A DNA stretch of 64,000 nt from Leptasterias polaris (GCA_037783415.1 JAZGTN010000088.1:1550001-1614000); one strand, 5' to 3'; positions 10,721 to 25,086 are shown, counted from the stretch's first letter. Program-made: numbers and translations. Notes: generated by a model not told the origin, from the letters alone.

Positions 10721-12867
10721 GAGAGGGTTACGATCATCGCAACTAATAAGCCATTTGCGAGTTACATTTGAATAATGTCTGGTACAATGACTTGTTTAGT
10801 CACAAGTTACCGCTTAAATTTGAATTCCTCAGACTATCGAGACAGTTGCTATGTCACATGATTAGGGGCAAGCTTTTGCTTAGTTACGTAAGAGACGGTG
10901 AACACCCATACACAATTCTGAATGGATGTGTATGACACAATGGTACCAGGGTTTGCTCATCTGGAGGTTGCTATACAAAAGCTTGCCCCGAACCATGTGA
11001 CATAGCAACTGTCTCGATAGTCTGAGGAATTCAAATTTAAGCGGTAACTTGTGACTAAACTAGTCATTGTACCAGACATTATTCAAATTTAACTCGCAAA
11101 TGGCTTATTCTGATACAGTGTTTTGGGTTTCTTTTGTTGCAATTGTTTCTTCAATAAAATGTTTTTTGCAGTATTTCATGTAACTTTTATTGCGTAGTTG
11201 CATCAACAAATGACAAAAATGAAAATAATAAACAATAAATAAATAAATAAAATAACCCCAAAAAGCGTCACAGTAAAATCTCATACCTTATATTATATTT
11301 AAAAAAAGATTAAAAAGTTACGTTGCTGGTAGTGTCAGGCGTTCACGCGCTGGAGAGGTTTAGATAGCGCACACTACGCCCCTCTTCTGCAGCAACGATT
11401 AGTTCCCTTATTTTGTGGCAAATTGACCCAGCAGCATATCCTCCCCTGTCTCCCCTGCCTAGCCACTAGGGCCCTGACCACTTTAGGGGAGGAAGCAAGG
11501 CAGATCCCAATCACACTGTTGCCACAGACAGCAAAAGGCCTTGAACCTATATTAGTGCAGACGGCATTCGAACCCGGATCGCGTGGTCCAAGTGTTGAGA
11601 CAGTCCCAGCACCTTATCCCACTGCGCTAGTAAGGTGTTGGTACTTTTACCCGTGAGTTTACAATGTATAGCCATACGAGTGCACCCAACCAGACTGGGA
11701 GAAAACAACAGACGGCAACATGTATCTATACTGAATGGAGACTCAAAAATTAACAAAATGAAAAAGGAAGAAGAAATATATAAGCAAATCAATGAAATAA
11801 ACAATTCAATAAATGAAGCAAACCAAAAACAAAAAAGATTAATCTTAAAAGTTGAGACCCCCCCCCAAAAAAAAAAATATATAAATAAATAAAATAAAAA
11901 ATAATAAATAAAACAAACACCCAATAAACGGTATAATTATTTTGAATTAGAACGTTTTGGGGGTCATGCTATTAATAGATTGCGTAAATATAAGAATCTA
12001 TCACAACCTGGGGGTTCTGTGCTTCAACTTTTGAGGAGACTTGATCAATTTAGGCGTTAAAGTTGGCCCTATTTGACCGGGGAAGTGGAGAAGTGCTTCA
12101 CGAAAACTGGCAGCAAGTCGGTTTAGGGAAAATTTCATTTTCTGGTGTGTTTTTTTCTGGGGTCGCTAGAAAAAATTCCAAACGGCTGACCTGCCAAAAA
12201 TTGAAAAGAATTCTGAAGTTAATAGTTGTCCGGAGACTTACACGATTTTTAGCATTGGTTCCTATGGGAGTTTATTTAGTGGGGAGTCCAAGGCCCGTCT
12301 AGTTTGTTTCCTTCCAAGTGAAAACACCTCAACGCCGGTGAAGGTTTCCCTACGTCCGGGCATCAATCTTGAAAAATTTCCCTACCCAAAAAATTAATAA
12401 ATAAAAATTATATATTAATTGCAACGGAAAAGAAAATTAAATGCTACGCGGCAATTAAACCAACAAATTATGTTGCATTATTCTGATTTGTGTTTTTCGT
12501 ACAGATGAAAAAAATAAAAAATACGGCTTGGGTAAACAATGTAAAAATTACGGGGTGACATGTCATGCTTATAAAGCGCCGCGAGTCCTGTTTCACGGAC
12601 TGACCGGCTGATATCTAGTTCCCATCATGGTGTGGCGACCGAGTCACAGCATTTCCTTTCCTGTCTTGAGCACCCAACTAAATGCACTCCCACTTGCCCA
12701 CTTCTCCAGCAGAGTCCACTTGCCAAGTAAAATAGGGCCAACTTTAAAAGCCTAAATTTATCAAGTCTCCCCTGCACTGCGTGGCTCTATATGCATGTGT
12801 ACAAGTCCAGCCCCAACAATGAAACCGCAGTCACATGCATACAGTCACCAATTATTTTAAAATACTA
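10721..12867 (+). repeat. Satellite unit 6 (2147 bp)
   Basis: The tRNA-like head is at 11558-11636 on the minus strand. Private variants include CTTTTGTTGCAATT near 11135 and GAGTCCTGTTTCACGG near 12583, which breaks the small hairpin. It carries the units 3-7 variant. The C run is 9. Confidence 0.95.
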
Positions 12868-15012
12868 GAGAGGGTTACGATCATCGCAACTAATAAGCCA
12901 TTTGCGAGTTACATTTGAATAATGTCTGGTACAATGACTTGTTTAGTCACAAGTTACCGCTTAAATTTGAATTCCTCAGACTATCGAGACAGTTGCTATG
13001 TCACATGATTAGGGGCAAGCTTTTGCTTAGTTACGTAAGAGACGGTGAACACCCATACACAATTCTGAATGGATGTGTATGACACAATGGTACCAGGGTT
13101 TGCTCATCTGGAGGTTGCTATACAAAAGCTTGCCCCGAACCATGTGACATAGCAACTGTCTCGATAGTCTGAGGAATTCAAATTTAAGCGGTAACTTGTG
13201 ACTAAACTAGTCATTGTACCAGACATTATTCAAATTTAACTCGCAAATGGCTTATTCTGATACAGTGTTTTGGGTTTCTTTTTTTGCAATTGTTTCTTCA
13301 ATAAAATGTTTTTTGCAGTATTTCATGTAACTTTTATTGCGTAGTTGCATCAACAAATGACAAAAATGAAAATAATAAACAATAAATAAATAAATAAAAT
13401 AACCCCAAAAAGCGTCACAGTAAAATCTCATACCTTATATTATATTTAAAAAAAGATTAAAAAGTTACGTTGCTGGTAGTGTCAGGCGTTCACGCGCTGG
13501 AGAGGTTTAGATAGCGCACACTACGCCCCTCTTCTGCAGCAACGATTAGTTCCCTTATTTTGTGGCAAATTGACCCAGCAGCATATCCTCCCCTGTCTCC
13601 CCTGCCTAGCCACTAGGGCCCTGACCACTTTAGGGGAGGAAGCAAGGCAGATCCCAATCACACTGTTGCCACAGACAGCAAAAGGCCTTGAACCTATATT
13701 AGTGCAGACGGCATTCGAACCCGGATCGCGTGGTCCAAGTGTTGAGACAGTCCCAGCACCTTATCCCACTGCGCTAGTAAGGTGTTGGTACTTTTACCCG
13801 TGAGTTTACAATGTATAGCCATACGAGTGCACCCAACCAGACTGGGAGAAAACAACAGACGGCAACATGTATCTATACTGAATGGAGACTCAAAAATTAA
13901 CAAAATGAAAAAGGAAGAAGAAATATATAAGCAAATCAATGAAATAAACAATTCAATAAATGAAGCAAACCAAAAACAAAAAAGATTAATCTTAAAAGTT
14001 GAGACCCCCCCCCAAAAAAAAATTAAAAAATAAATAAAATAAAAAATAATAAATAAAAAAAACACCCAATAAACGGTATAATTATTTTGAATTAGAACGT
14101 TTTGGGGGTCATGCTATTAATAGATTGCGTAAATATAAGAATCTATCACAACCTGGGGGTTCTGTGCTTCAACTTTTGAGGAGACTTGATCAATTTAGGC
14201 GTTAAAGTTGGCCCTATTTGACCGGGGAAGTGGAGAAGTGCTTCACGAAAACTGGCAGCAAGTCGGTTTAGGGAAAATTTCATTTTCTGGTGTGTTTTTT
14301 TCTGGGGTCGCTAGAAAAAATTCCAAACGGCTGACCTGCCAAAAATTGAAAAGAATTCTGAAGTTAATAGTTGTCCGGAGACTTACACGATTTTTAGCAT
14401 TGGTTCCTATGGGAGTTTATTTAGTGGGGAGTCCAAGGCCCGTCTAGTTTGTTTCCTTCCAAGTGAAAACACCTCAACGCCGGTGAAGGTTTCCCTACGT
14501 CCGGGCATCAATCTTGAAAAATTTCCCTACCCAAAAAATTAATAAATAAAAATTATATATTAATTGCAACGGAAAAGAAAATTAAATGCTACGCGGCAAT
14601 TAAACCAACAAATTATGTTGCATTATTCTGATTTGTGTTTTTCGTACAGATGAAAAAAATAAAAAATACGGCTTGGGTAAACAATGTAAAAATTACGGGG
14701 TGACATGTCATGCTTATAAAGCGCCGCGAGTCCGGTTTCACGGACTGACCGGCTGATATCTAGTTCCCATCATGGTGTGGCGACCGAGTCACAGCATTTC
14801 CTTTCCTGTCTTGAGCACCCAACTAAATGCACTCCCACTTGCCCACTTCTCCAGCAGAGTCCACTTGCCAAGTAAAATAGGGCCAACTTTAAAAGCCTAA
14901 ATTTATCAAGTCTCCCCTGCACTGCGTGGCTCTATATGCATGTGTACAAGTCCAGCCCCAACAATGAAACCGCAGTCACATGCATACAGTCACCAATTAT
15001 TTTAAAATACTA
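12868..15012 (+). repeat. Satellite unit 7 (2145 bp)
   Basis: The tRNA-like head is at 13705-13783 on the minus strand. This is the last unit of the block with the AACCCCAAAAAG variant. The C run is 9. Confidence 0.95.
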
Positions 15013-17164
15013 GAGAGGGTTACGATCATCGCAACTAATAAGCCATTTGCGAGTTACATTTGAATAATGTCTGGTACAATGACTTGTTTAGTCACAAGTT
15101 ACCGCTTAAATTTGAATTCCTCAGACTATCGAGACAGTTGCTATGTCACATGATTAGGGGCAAGCTTTTGCTTAGTTACGTAAGAGACGGTGAACACCCA
15201 TACACAATTCTGAATGGATGTGTATGACACAATGGTACCAGGGTTTGCTCATCTGGAGGTTGCTATACAAAAGCTTGCCCCGAACCATGTGACATAGCAA
15301 CTGTCTCGATAGTCTGAGGAATTCAAATTTAAGCGGTAACTTGTGACTAAACTAGTCATTGTACCAGACATTATTCAAATTTAACTCGCAAATGGCTTAT
15401 TCTGATACAGTGTTTTGGGTTTCTTTTTTTGCAATTGTTTCTTCAATAAAATGTTTTTTGCAGTATTTCATGTAACTTTTATTGCGTAGTTGCATCAACA
15501 AATGACAAAAATGAAAATAATAAACAATAAATAAATAAATAAAATAACAAAAAAAAGCGTCACAGTAAAATCTCATACCTTATAAAAAATTATTATATTT
15601 AAAAAAAGATTAAAAAGTTACGTTGCTGGTAGTGTCAGGCGTTCACGCGCTGGAGAGGTTTAGATAGCGCACACTACGCCCCTCTTCTGCAGCAACGATT
15701 AGTTCCCTTATTTTGTGGCAAATTGACCCAGCAGCATATCCTCCCCTGTCTCCCCTGCCTAGCCACTAGGGCCCTGACCACTTTAGGGGAGGAAGCAAGG
15801 CAGATCCCAATCACACTGTTGCCACAGACAGCAAAAGGCCTTGAACCTATATTAGTGCAGACGGCATTCGAACCCGGATCGCGTGGTCCAAGTGTTGAGA
15901 CAGTCCCAGCACCTTATCCCACTGCGCTAGTAAGGTGTTGGTACTTTTACCCGTGAGTTTACAATGTATAGCCATACGAGTGCACCCAACCAGACTGGGA
16001 GAAAACAACAGACGGCAACATGTATCTATACTGAATGGAGACTCAAAAATTAACAAAATGAAAAAGGAAGAAGAAATATATAAGCAAATCAATGAAATAA
16101 ACAATTCAATAAATGAAGCAAACCAAAAACAAAAAAGATTAATCTTAAAAGTTGAGACCCCCCCCCAAAAAAAAAATATAAATAAATAAAATAAAAAATT
16201 ATAAATAAATAAAACACCCAATAAACGGTATAATTATTTTGAATTAGAACGTTTTGGGGGTCATGCTATTAATAGATTGCGTAAATATAAGAATCTATCA
16301 CAACCTGGGGGTTCTGTGCTTCAACTTTTGAGGAGACTTGATCAATTTAGGCGTTAAAGTTGGCCCTATTTGACCGGGGAAGTGGAGAAGTGCTTCACGA
16401 AAACTGGCAGCAAGTCGGTTTAGGGAAAATTTCATTTTCTGGTGTGTTTTTTTCTGGGGTCGCTAGAAAAAATTCCAAACGGCTGACCTGCCAAAAATTG
16501 AAAAGAATTCTGAAGTTAATAGTTGTCCGGAGACTTACACGATTTTTAGCATTGGTTCCTATGGGAGTTTATTTAGTGGGGAGTCCAAGGCCCGTCTAGT
16601 TTGTTTCCTTCCAAGTGAAAACACCTCAACGCCGGTGAAGGTTTCCCTACGTCCGGGCATCAATCTTGAAAAATTTCCCTACCCAAAAAATTAATAAATA
16701 AAAATTATATATTAATTGCAACGGAAAAGAAAATTAAATGCTACGCGGCAATTAAACCAACAAATTATGTTGCATTATTCTGATTTGTGTTTTTCGTACA
16801 GATGAAAAAAATAAAAAATACGGCTTGGGTAAACAATGTAAAAATTACGGGGTGACATGTCATGCTTATAAAGCGCCGCGAGTCCGGTTTCACGGACTGA
16901 CCGGCTGATATCTAGTTTCCATCATGGTGTGGCGACCGAGTCACAGCATTTCCTTTCCTGTCTTGAGCACCCAACTAAATGCACTCCCACTTGCCCACTT
17001 CTCCAGCAGAGTCCACTTGCCAAGTAAAATAGGGCCAACTTTAAAAGCCTAAATTTATCAAGTCTCCCCTGCACTGCGTGGCTCTATATGCATGTGTACA
17101 AGTCCAGCCCCAACAATGAAACCGCAGTCACATGCATACAGTCACCAATTATTTTAAAATACTA
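15013..17164 (+). repeat. Satellite unit 8 (2152 bp, 8 bp insertion)
   Basis: An 8 bp AT-rich insertion near 15585 (CCTTATAAAAAATTATTATA) makes this the longest complete unit. The tRNA-like head is at 15858-15936 on the minus strand. It has AACAAAAAAAAGCG, as in units 19 and 20, and a private TAGTTTCCATC near 16915. The C run is 9. Confidence 0.95.
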
Positions 17165-19308
17165 GAGAGGGTTACGATCATCGCAACTAATAAGCCATTT
17201 GCGAGTTACATTTGAATAATGTCTGGTACAATGACTTGTTTAGTCACAAGTTACCGCTTAAATTTGAATTCCTCAGACTATCGAGACAGTTGCTATGTCA
17301 CATGATTAGGGGCAAGCTTTTGCTTAGTTACGTAAGAGACGGTGAACACCCATACACAATTCTGAATGGATGTGTATGACACAATGGTACCAGGGTTTGC
17401 TCATCTGGAGGTTGCTATACAAAAGCTTGCCCCGAACCATGTGACATAGCAACTGTCTCGATAGTCTGAGGAATTCAAATTTAAGCGGTAACTTGTGACT
17501 AAACTAGTCATTGTACCAGACATTATTCAAATTTAACTCGCAAATGGCTTATTCTGATACAGTGTTTTGGGTTTCTTTTTTTGCAATTGTTTCTTCAATA
17601 AAATGTTTTTTGCAGTATTTCATGTAACTTTTATTGCGTAGTTGCATCAACAAATGACAAAAATGAAAATAATAAACAATAAATAAATAAATAAAATAAC
17701 CAAAAAAAGCGTCACAGTAAAATCTCATACCTTATATTATATTTAAAAAAAGATTAAAAAGTTACGTTGCTGGTAGTGTCAGGCGTTTACGCGCTGGAGA
17801 GGTTTAGATAGCGCACACTACGCCCCTCTTCTGCAGCAACGATTAGTTCCCTTATTTTGTGGCAAATTGACCCAGCAGCATATCCTCCCCTGTCTCCCCT
17901 GCCTAGCCACTAGGGCCCTGACCACTTTAGGGGAGGAAGCAAGGCAGATCCCAATCACACTGTTGCCACAGACAGCAAAAGGCCTTGAACCTATATTAGT
18001 GCAGACGGCATTCGAACCCGGATCGCGTGGTCCAAGTGTTGAGACAGTCCCAGCACCTTATCCCACTGCGCTAGTAAGGTGTTGGTACTTTTACCCGTGA
18101 GTTTACAATGTATAGCCATACGAGTGCACCCAACCAGACTGGGAGAAAACAACAGACGGCAACATGTATCTATACTGAATGGAGACTCAAAAATTAACAA
18201 AATGAAAAAGGAAGAAGAAATATATAAGCAAATCAATGAAATAAACAATTCAATAAATGAAGCAAACCAAAAACAAAAAAGATTAATCTTAAAAGTTGAG
18301 ACCCCCCCCCCAAAAAAAATAAAAATAAAATAAAATAAAAAATAATAAATAAAAAAAACACCCAATAAACGGTATAATTATTTTGAATTAGAACGTTTTG
18401 GGGGTCATGCTATTAATAGATTGCGTAAATATAAGAATCTATCACAACCTGGGGGTTCTGTGCTTCAACTTTTGAGGAGACTTGATCAATTTAGGCGTTA
18501 AAGTTGGCCCTATTTGACCGGGGAAGTGGAGAAGTGCTTCACGAAAACTGGCAGCAAGTCGGTTTAGGGAAAATTTCATTTTCTGGTGTGTTTTTTTCTG
18601 GGGTCGCTAGAAAAAATTCCAAACGGCTGACCTGCAAAAAATTGAAAAGAATTCTGAAGTTAATAGTTGTCCGGAGACTTACACGATTTTTAGCATTGGT
18701 TCCTATGGGAGTTTATTTAGTGGGGAGTCCAAGGCCCGTCTAGTTTGTTTCCTTCCAAGTGAAAACACCTCAACGCCGGTGAAGGTTTCCCTACGTCCGG
18801 GCATCAATCTTGAAAAATTTCCCTACCCAAAAAATTAATAAATAAAAATTATATATTAATTGCAACGGAAAAGAAAATTAAATGCTACGCGGCAATTAAA
18901 CCAACAAATTATGTTGCATTATTCTGATTTGTGTTTTTCGTACAGATGAAAAAAATAAAAAATACGGCTTGGGTAAACAATGTAAAAATTACGGGGTGAC
19001 ATGTCATGCTTATAAAGCGCCGCGAGTCCGGTTTCACGGACTGACCGGCTGATATCTAGTTCCCATCATGGTGTGGCGACCGAGTCACAGCATTTCCTTT
19101 CCTGTCTTGAGCACCCAACTAAATGCACTCCCACTTGCCCACTTCTCCAGCAGAGTCCACTTGCCAAGTAAAATAGGGCCAACTTTAAAAGCCTAAATTT
19201 ATCAAGTCTCCCCTGCACTGCGTGGCTCTATATGCATGTGTACAAGTCCAGCCCCAACAATGAAACCGCAGTCACATGCATACAGTCACCAATTATTTTA
19301 AAATACTA
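17165..19308 (+). repeat. Satellite unit 9 (2144 bp)
   Basis: The tRNA-like head is at 18002-18080 on the minus strand. Private variants are GGCGTTTACGCG near 17783 and CCTGCAAAAAATTG near 18631. The C run is 10. Units 9 and 10 have nearly the same A-rich tract (AAAATAAAATAAAATAAAAAAT). Confidence 0.95.
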
Positions 19309-21455
19309 GAGAGGGTTACGATCATCGCAACTAATAAGCCATTTGCGAGTTACATTTGAATAATGTCTGGTACAATGACTTGTTTAGTCACAAGTTACCG
19401 CTTAAATTTGAATTCCTCAGACTATCGAGACAGTTGCTATGTCACATGATTAGGGGCAAGCTTTTGCTTAGTTACGTAAGAGACGGTGAACACCCATACA
19501 CAATTCTGAATGGATGTGTATGACACAATGGTACCAGGGTTTGCTCATCTGGAGGTTGCTATACAAAAGCTTGCCCCGAACCATGTGACATAGCAACTGT
19601 CTCGATAGTCTGAGGAATTCAAATTTAAGCGGTAACTTGTGACTAAACTAGTCATTGTACCAGACATTATTCAAATTTAACTCGCAAATGGCTTATTCTG
19701 ATACAGTGTTTTGGGTTTCTTTTTTTGCAATTGTTTCTTCAATAAAATGTTTTTTGCAGTATTTCATGTAACTTTTATTGCGTAGTTGCATCAACAAATG
19801 ACAAAAATGAAAATAATAAACAATAAATAAATAAATAAAATAACCAAAAAAAGCGTCACAGTAAAATCTCATACCTTATATTATATTTAAAAAAAGATTA
19901 AAAAGTTACGTTGCTGGTAGTGTCAGGCGTTCACGCGCTGGAGAGGTTTAGATAGCGCACACTACGCCCCTCTTCTGCAGCAACGATTAGTTCCCTTATT
20001 TTGTGGCAAATTGACCCAGCAGCATATCCTCCCCTGTCTCCCCTGCCTAGCCACTAGGGCCCTGACCACTTTAGGGGAGGAAGCAAGGCAGATCCCAATC
20101 ACACTGTTGCCACAGACAGCAAAAGGCCTTGAACCTATATTAGTGCAGACGGCATTCGAACCCGGATCGCGTGGTCCAAGTGTTGAGACAGTCCCAGCAC
20201 CTTATCCCACTGCGCTAGTAAGGTGTTGGTACTTTTACCCGTGAGTTTACAATGTATAGCCATACGAGTGCACCCAACCAGACTGGGAGAAAACAACAGA
20301 CGGCAACATGTATCTATACTGAATGGAGACTCAAAAATTAACAAAATGAAAAAGGAAGAAGAAATATATAAGCAAATCAATGAAATAAACAATTCAATAA
20401 ATGAAGCAAACCAAAAACAAAAAAGATTAATCTTAAAAGTTGAGACCCCCCCCCCCCCAAAAAAAATAAAAATAAAATAAAATAAAAAATAATAAATAAA
20501 AAAAACACCCAATAAACGGTATAATTATTTTGAATTAGAACGTTTTGGGGGTCATGCTATTAATAGATTGCGTAAATATAAGAATCTATCACAACCTGGG
20601 GGTTCTGTGCTTCAACTTTTGAGGAGACTTGATCAATTTAGGCGTTAAAGTTGGCCCTATTTGACCGGGGAAGTGGAGAAGTGCTTCACGAAAACTGGCA
20701 GCAAGTCGGTTTAGGGAAAATTTCATTTTCTGGTGTGTTTTTTTCTGGGGTCGCTAGAAAAAATTCCAAACGGCTGACCTGCCAAAAATTGAAAAGAATT
20801 CTGAAGTTAATAGTTGTCCGGAGACTTACACGATTTTTAGCATTGGTTCCTATGGGAGTTTATTTAGTGGGGAGTCCAAGGCCCGTCTAGTTTGTTTCCT
20901 TCCAAGTGAAAACACCTCAACGCCGGTGAAGGTTTCCCTACGTCCGGGCATCAATCTTGAAAAATTTCCCTACCCAAAAAATTAATAAATAAAAATTATA
21001 TATTAATTGCAACGGAAAAGAAAATTAAATGCTACGCGGCAATTAAACCAACAAATTATGTTGCATTATTCTGATTTGTGTTTTTCGTACAGATGAAAAA
21101 AATAAAAAATACGGCTTGGGTAAACAATGTAAAAATTACGGGGTGACATGTCATGCTTATAAAGCGCCGCGAGTCCGGTTTCACGGACTGACCGGCTGAT
21201 ATCTAGTTCCCATCATGGTGTGGCGACCGAGTCACAGCATTTCCTTTCCTGTCTTGAGCACCCAACTAAATGCACTCCCACTTGCCCACTTCTCCAGCAG
21301 AGTCCACTTGCCAAGTAAAATAGGGCCAACTTTAAAAGCCTAAATTTATCAAGTCTCCCCTGCACTGCGTGGCTCTATATGCATGTGTACAAGTCCAGCC
21401 CCAACAATGAAACCGCAGTCACATGCATACAGTCACCAATTATTTTAAAATACTA
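19309..21455 (+). repeat. Satellite unit 10 (2147 bp)
   Basis: The tRNA-like head is at 20146-20224 on the minus strand. It is very close to unit 9, with a longer C run of 13, which accounts for its 3 bp greater length. Confidence 0.95.
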
Positions 21456-23601
21456 GAGAGGGTTACGATCATCGCAACTAATAAGCCATTTGCGAGTTAC
21501 ATTTGAATAATGTCTGGTACAATGACTTGTTTAGTCACAAGTTACCGCTTAAATTTGAATTCCTCAGACTATCGAGACAGTTGCTATGTCACATGATTAG
21601 GGGCAAGCTTTTGCTTAGTTACGTAAGAGACGGTGAACACCCATACACAATTCTGAATGGATGTGTATGACACAATGGTACCAGGGTTTGCTCATCTGGA
21701 GGTTGCTATACAAAAGCTTGCCCCGAACCATGTGACATAGCAACTGTCTCGATAGTCTGAGGAATTCAAATTTAAGCGGTAACTTGTGACTAAACTAGTC
21801 ATTGTACCAGACATTATTCAAATTTAACTCGCAAATGGCTTATTCTGATACAGTGTTTTGGGTTTCTTTTTTTGCAATTGTTTCTTCAATAAAATGTTTT
21901 TTGCAGTATTTCATGTAACTTTTATTGCGTAGTTGCATCAACAAATGACAAAAATGAAAATAATAAACAATAAATAAATAAATAAAATAACCAAAAAAAG
22001 CGTCACAGTAAAATCTCATACCTTATATTATATTTAAAAAAAGATTAAAAAGTTACGTTGCTGGTAGTGTCAGGCGTTCACGCGCTGGAGAGGTTTAGAT
22101 AGCGCACACTACGCCCCTCTTCTGCAGCAACGATTAGTTCCCTTATTTTGTGGCAAATTGACCCAGCAGCATATCCTCCCCTGTCTCCCCTGCCTAGCCA
22201 CTAGGGCCCTGACCACTTTAGGGGAGGAAGCAAGGCAGATCCCAATCACACTGTTGCCACAGACAGCAAAAGGCCTTGAACCTATATTAGTGCAGACGGC
22301 ATTCGAACCCGGATCGCGTGGTCCAAGTGTTGAGACAGTCCCAGCACCTTATCCCACTGCGCTAGTAAGGTGTTGGTACTTTTACCCGTGAGTTTACAAT
22401 GTATAGCCATACGAGTGCACCCAACCAGACTGGGAGAAAACAACAGACGGCAACATGTATCTATACTGAATGGAGACTCAAAAATTAACAAAATGAAAAA
22501 GGAAGAAGAAATATATAAGCAAATCAATGAAATAAACAATTCAATAAATGAAGCAAACCAAAAACAAAAAAGATTAATCTTAAAAGTTGAGACCCCCCCC
22601 CAAAAAAAAAAATAAAAAAAAAATAAAATATAAAATAATAAATAAAAAAAACACCCAATAAACGGTATAATTATTTTGAATTAGAACGTTTTGGGGGTCA
22701 TGCTATTAATAGATTGCGTAAATATAAGAATCTATCACAACCTGGGGGTTCTGTGCTTCAACTTTTGAGGAGACTTGATCAATTTAGGCGTTAAAGTTGG
22801 CCCTATTTGACCGGGGAAGTGGAGAAGTGCTTCACGAAAACTGGCAGCAAGTCGGTTTAGGGAAAATTTCATTTTCTGGTGTGTTTTTTTCTGGGGTCGC
22901 TAGAAAAAATTCCAAACGGCTGACCTGCCAAAAATTGAAAAGAATTCTGAAGTTAATAGTTGTCCGGAGACTTACACGATTTTTAGCATTGGTTCCTATG
23001 GGAGTTTATTTAGTGGGGAGTCCAAGGCCCGTCTAGTTTGTTTCCTTCCAAGTGAAAACACCTCAACGCCGGTGAAGGTTTCCCTACGTCCGGGCATCAA
23101 TCTTGAAAAATTTCCCTACCCAAAAAATTAATAAATAAAAATTATATATTAATTGCAACGGAAAAGAAAATTAAATGCTACGCGGCAATTAAACCAACAA
23201 ATTATGTTGCATTATTCTGATTTGTGTTTTTCGTACAGATGAAAAAAATAAAAAATACGGCTTGGGTAAACAATGTAAAAATTACGGGGTGACATGTCAT
23301 GCTTATAAAGCGCCGCGAGTCCGGTTTCACGGACTGACCGGCTGATATCTAGTTCCCATCATGGTGTGGCGACCGAGTCACAGCATTTCCTTTCCTGTCT
23401 TGAGCACCCAACTAAATGCACTCCCACTTGCCCACTTCTCCAGCAGAGTCCACTTGCCAAGTAAAATAGGGCCAACTTTAAAAGCCTAAATTTATCAAGT
23501 CTCCCCTGCACTGCGTGGCTCTATATGCATGTGTACAAGTCCAGCCCCAACAATGAAACCGCAGTCACATGCATACAGTCACCAATTATTTTAAAATACT
23601 A
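21456..23601 (+). repeat. Satellite unit 11 (2146 bp)
   Basis: The tRNA-like head is at 22293-22371 on the minus strand. The A-rich tract reads AAAATATAAAATAATAAA, a form also seen in units 14, 15 and 22. The C run is 9. Confidence 0.95.
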
Positions 23602-24844
23602 GAGAGGGTTACGATCATCGCAACTAATAAGCCATTTGCGAGTTACATTTGAATAATGTCTGGTACAATGACTTGTTTAGTCACAAGTTACCGCTTAAAT
23701 TTGAATTCCTCAGACTATCGAGACAGTTGCTATGTCACATGATTAGGGGCAAGCTTTTGCTTAGTTACGTAAGAGACGGTGAACACCCATACACAATTCT
23801 GAATGGATGTGTATGACACAATGGTACCAGGGTTTGCTCATCTGGAGGTTGCTATACAAAAGCTTGCCCCGAACCATGTGACATAGCAACTGTCTCGATA
23901 GTCTGAGGAATTCAAATTTAAGCGGTAACTTGTGACTAAACTAGTCATTGTACCAGACATTATTCAAATTTAACTCGCAAATGGCTTATTCTGATACAGT
24001 GTTTTGGGTTTCTTTTTTTGCAATTGTTTCTTCAATAAAATGTTTTTTGCAGTATTTCATGTAACTTTTATTGCGTAGTTGCATCAACAAATGACAAAAA
24101 TGAAAATAATAAACAATAAATAAATAAATAAAATAACCAAAAAAAGCGTCACAGTAAAATCTCATACCTTATATTATATTTAAAAAAAGATTAAAAAGTT
24201 ACGTTGCTGGTAGTGTCAGGCGTTCACGCGCTGGAGAGGTTTAGATAGCGCACACTACGCCCCTCTTCTGCAGCAACGATTAGTTCCCTTATTTTGTGGC
24301 AAATTGACCCAGCAGCATATCCTCCCCTGTCTCCCCTGCCTAGCCACTAGGGCCCTGACCACTTTAGGGGAGGAAGCAAGGCAGATCCCAATCACACTGT
24401 TGCCACAGACAGCAAAAGGCCTTGAACCTATATTAGTGCAGACGGCATTCGAACCCGGATCGCGTGGTCCAAGTGTTGAGACAGTCCCAGCACCTTATCC
24501 CACTGCGCTAGTAAGGTGTTGGTACTTTTACCCGTGAGTTTACAATGTATAGCCATACGAGTGCACCCAACCAGACTGGGAGAAAACAACAGACGGCAAC
24601 ATGTATCTATACTGAATGGAGACTCAAAAATTAACAAAATGAAAAAGGAAGAAGAAATATATAAGCAAATCAATGAAATAAACAATTCAATAAATGAAGC
24701 AAACCAAAAACAAAAAAGATTAATCTTAAAAGTTGAGACCCCCCCCCCCCCAAAAAAAAATAACAAAAGAAAAAAAAAAAAAAAAAAAACACCCAATAAA
24801 CGGTATAATTATTTTGAATTTGAACGTTTTGGGGGTCATGCTAT
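23602..24844 (+). repeat. Satellite unit 12, left part, interrupted by the retrotransposon
   Basis: This is the first 1243 bp of a unit, ending in GTCATGCTAT. The tRNA-like head is at 24439-24517 on the minus strand. The C run is 13 and the A-rich tract (near 24750-24789) is the most divergent in the array, with a long A run. A private AATTTGAACG replaces AATTAGAACG near 24820. The rest of the unit continues at 33207. Confidence 0.95.
24841..24844. other. Target-site duplication, left copy (CTAT)
   Basis: CTAT directly precedes the TG of the LTR. Intact units read GTCATGCTATTAATAG here, so the empty site is known. If the LTR is taken to start one base later, the duplication is 5 bp (CTATT); the TG...CA rule favours 4 bp. 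Confidence 0.9.
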
Positions 24845-25057
24845 TGTGACGGATTTACCAAATACCCCGGACTAATTTAATCCCCGGTGGTCACCCAGTG
24901 AGTGTGGTACTCCTTCAGGAAACCCAAGACCGGTGGTGTAGGCCCGTTGGGCGGAAATGTACCGCCTAATGCACAGGGCTAATCACTGTACCCTCAGTAA
25001 ACCTCCGCGGGGACAGACAGAACAGACCACGGACATGACAATAATACATGTGACAAG

Positions 25058-25066
25058 TATAAATAG
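25058..25066 (+). promoter_or_regulatory. TATA-like motif on the antisense strand of the LTR
   Basis: TATAAATAG lies on the plus strand, opposite to gag and pol. The copy in the other LTR is at 32659-32667. From the left LTR it would drive transcription antisense to the element; from the right LTR it would drive transcription into the satellite. There is no evidence of use beyond the motif. Confidence 0.3.
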
Positions 25067-25080
25067 TGTAACCTCCTTTG

Positions 25081-25086
25081 TTTATT
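25081..25086 (-). terminator. Candidate polyadenylation signal in the 3' LTR
   Basis: The minus strand reads AATAAA. It is the only exact copy I noticed in the LTR on this strand and would serve element transcripts ending in the 3' LTR. Confidence 0.5.

Larger units (their letters stand above)
1..24844 (+). repeat. Satellite array, left part (units 1-11 and left part of unit 12)
   Basis: The motif GAGAGGGTTACGATC recurs at 1, 2146, 4289, 6432, 8577, 10721, 12868, 15013, 17165, 19309, 21456 and 23602, always in the same orientation, which defines a head-to-tail period of about 2145 bp. Between these starts the sequence is the same apart from scattered single-base changes, small indels and a variable C/A tract. 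No open frame spans a useful part of the unit, and the short frames that recur do so only because the DNA is copied. The array runs off the left edge of the window, so its true length is unknown. Confidence 0.98.
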
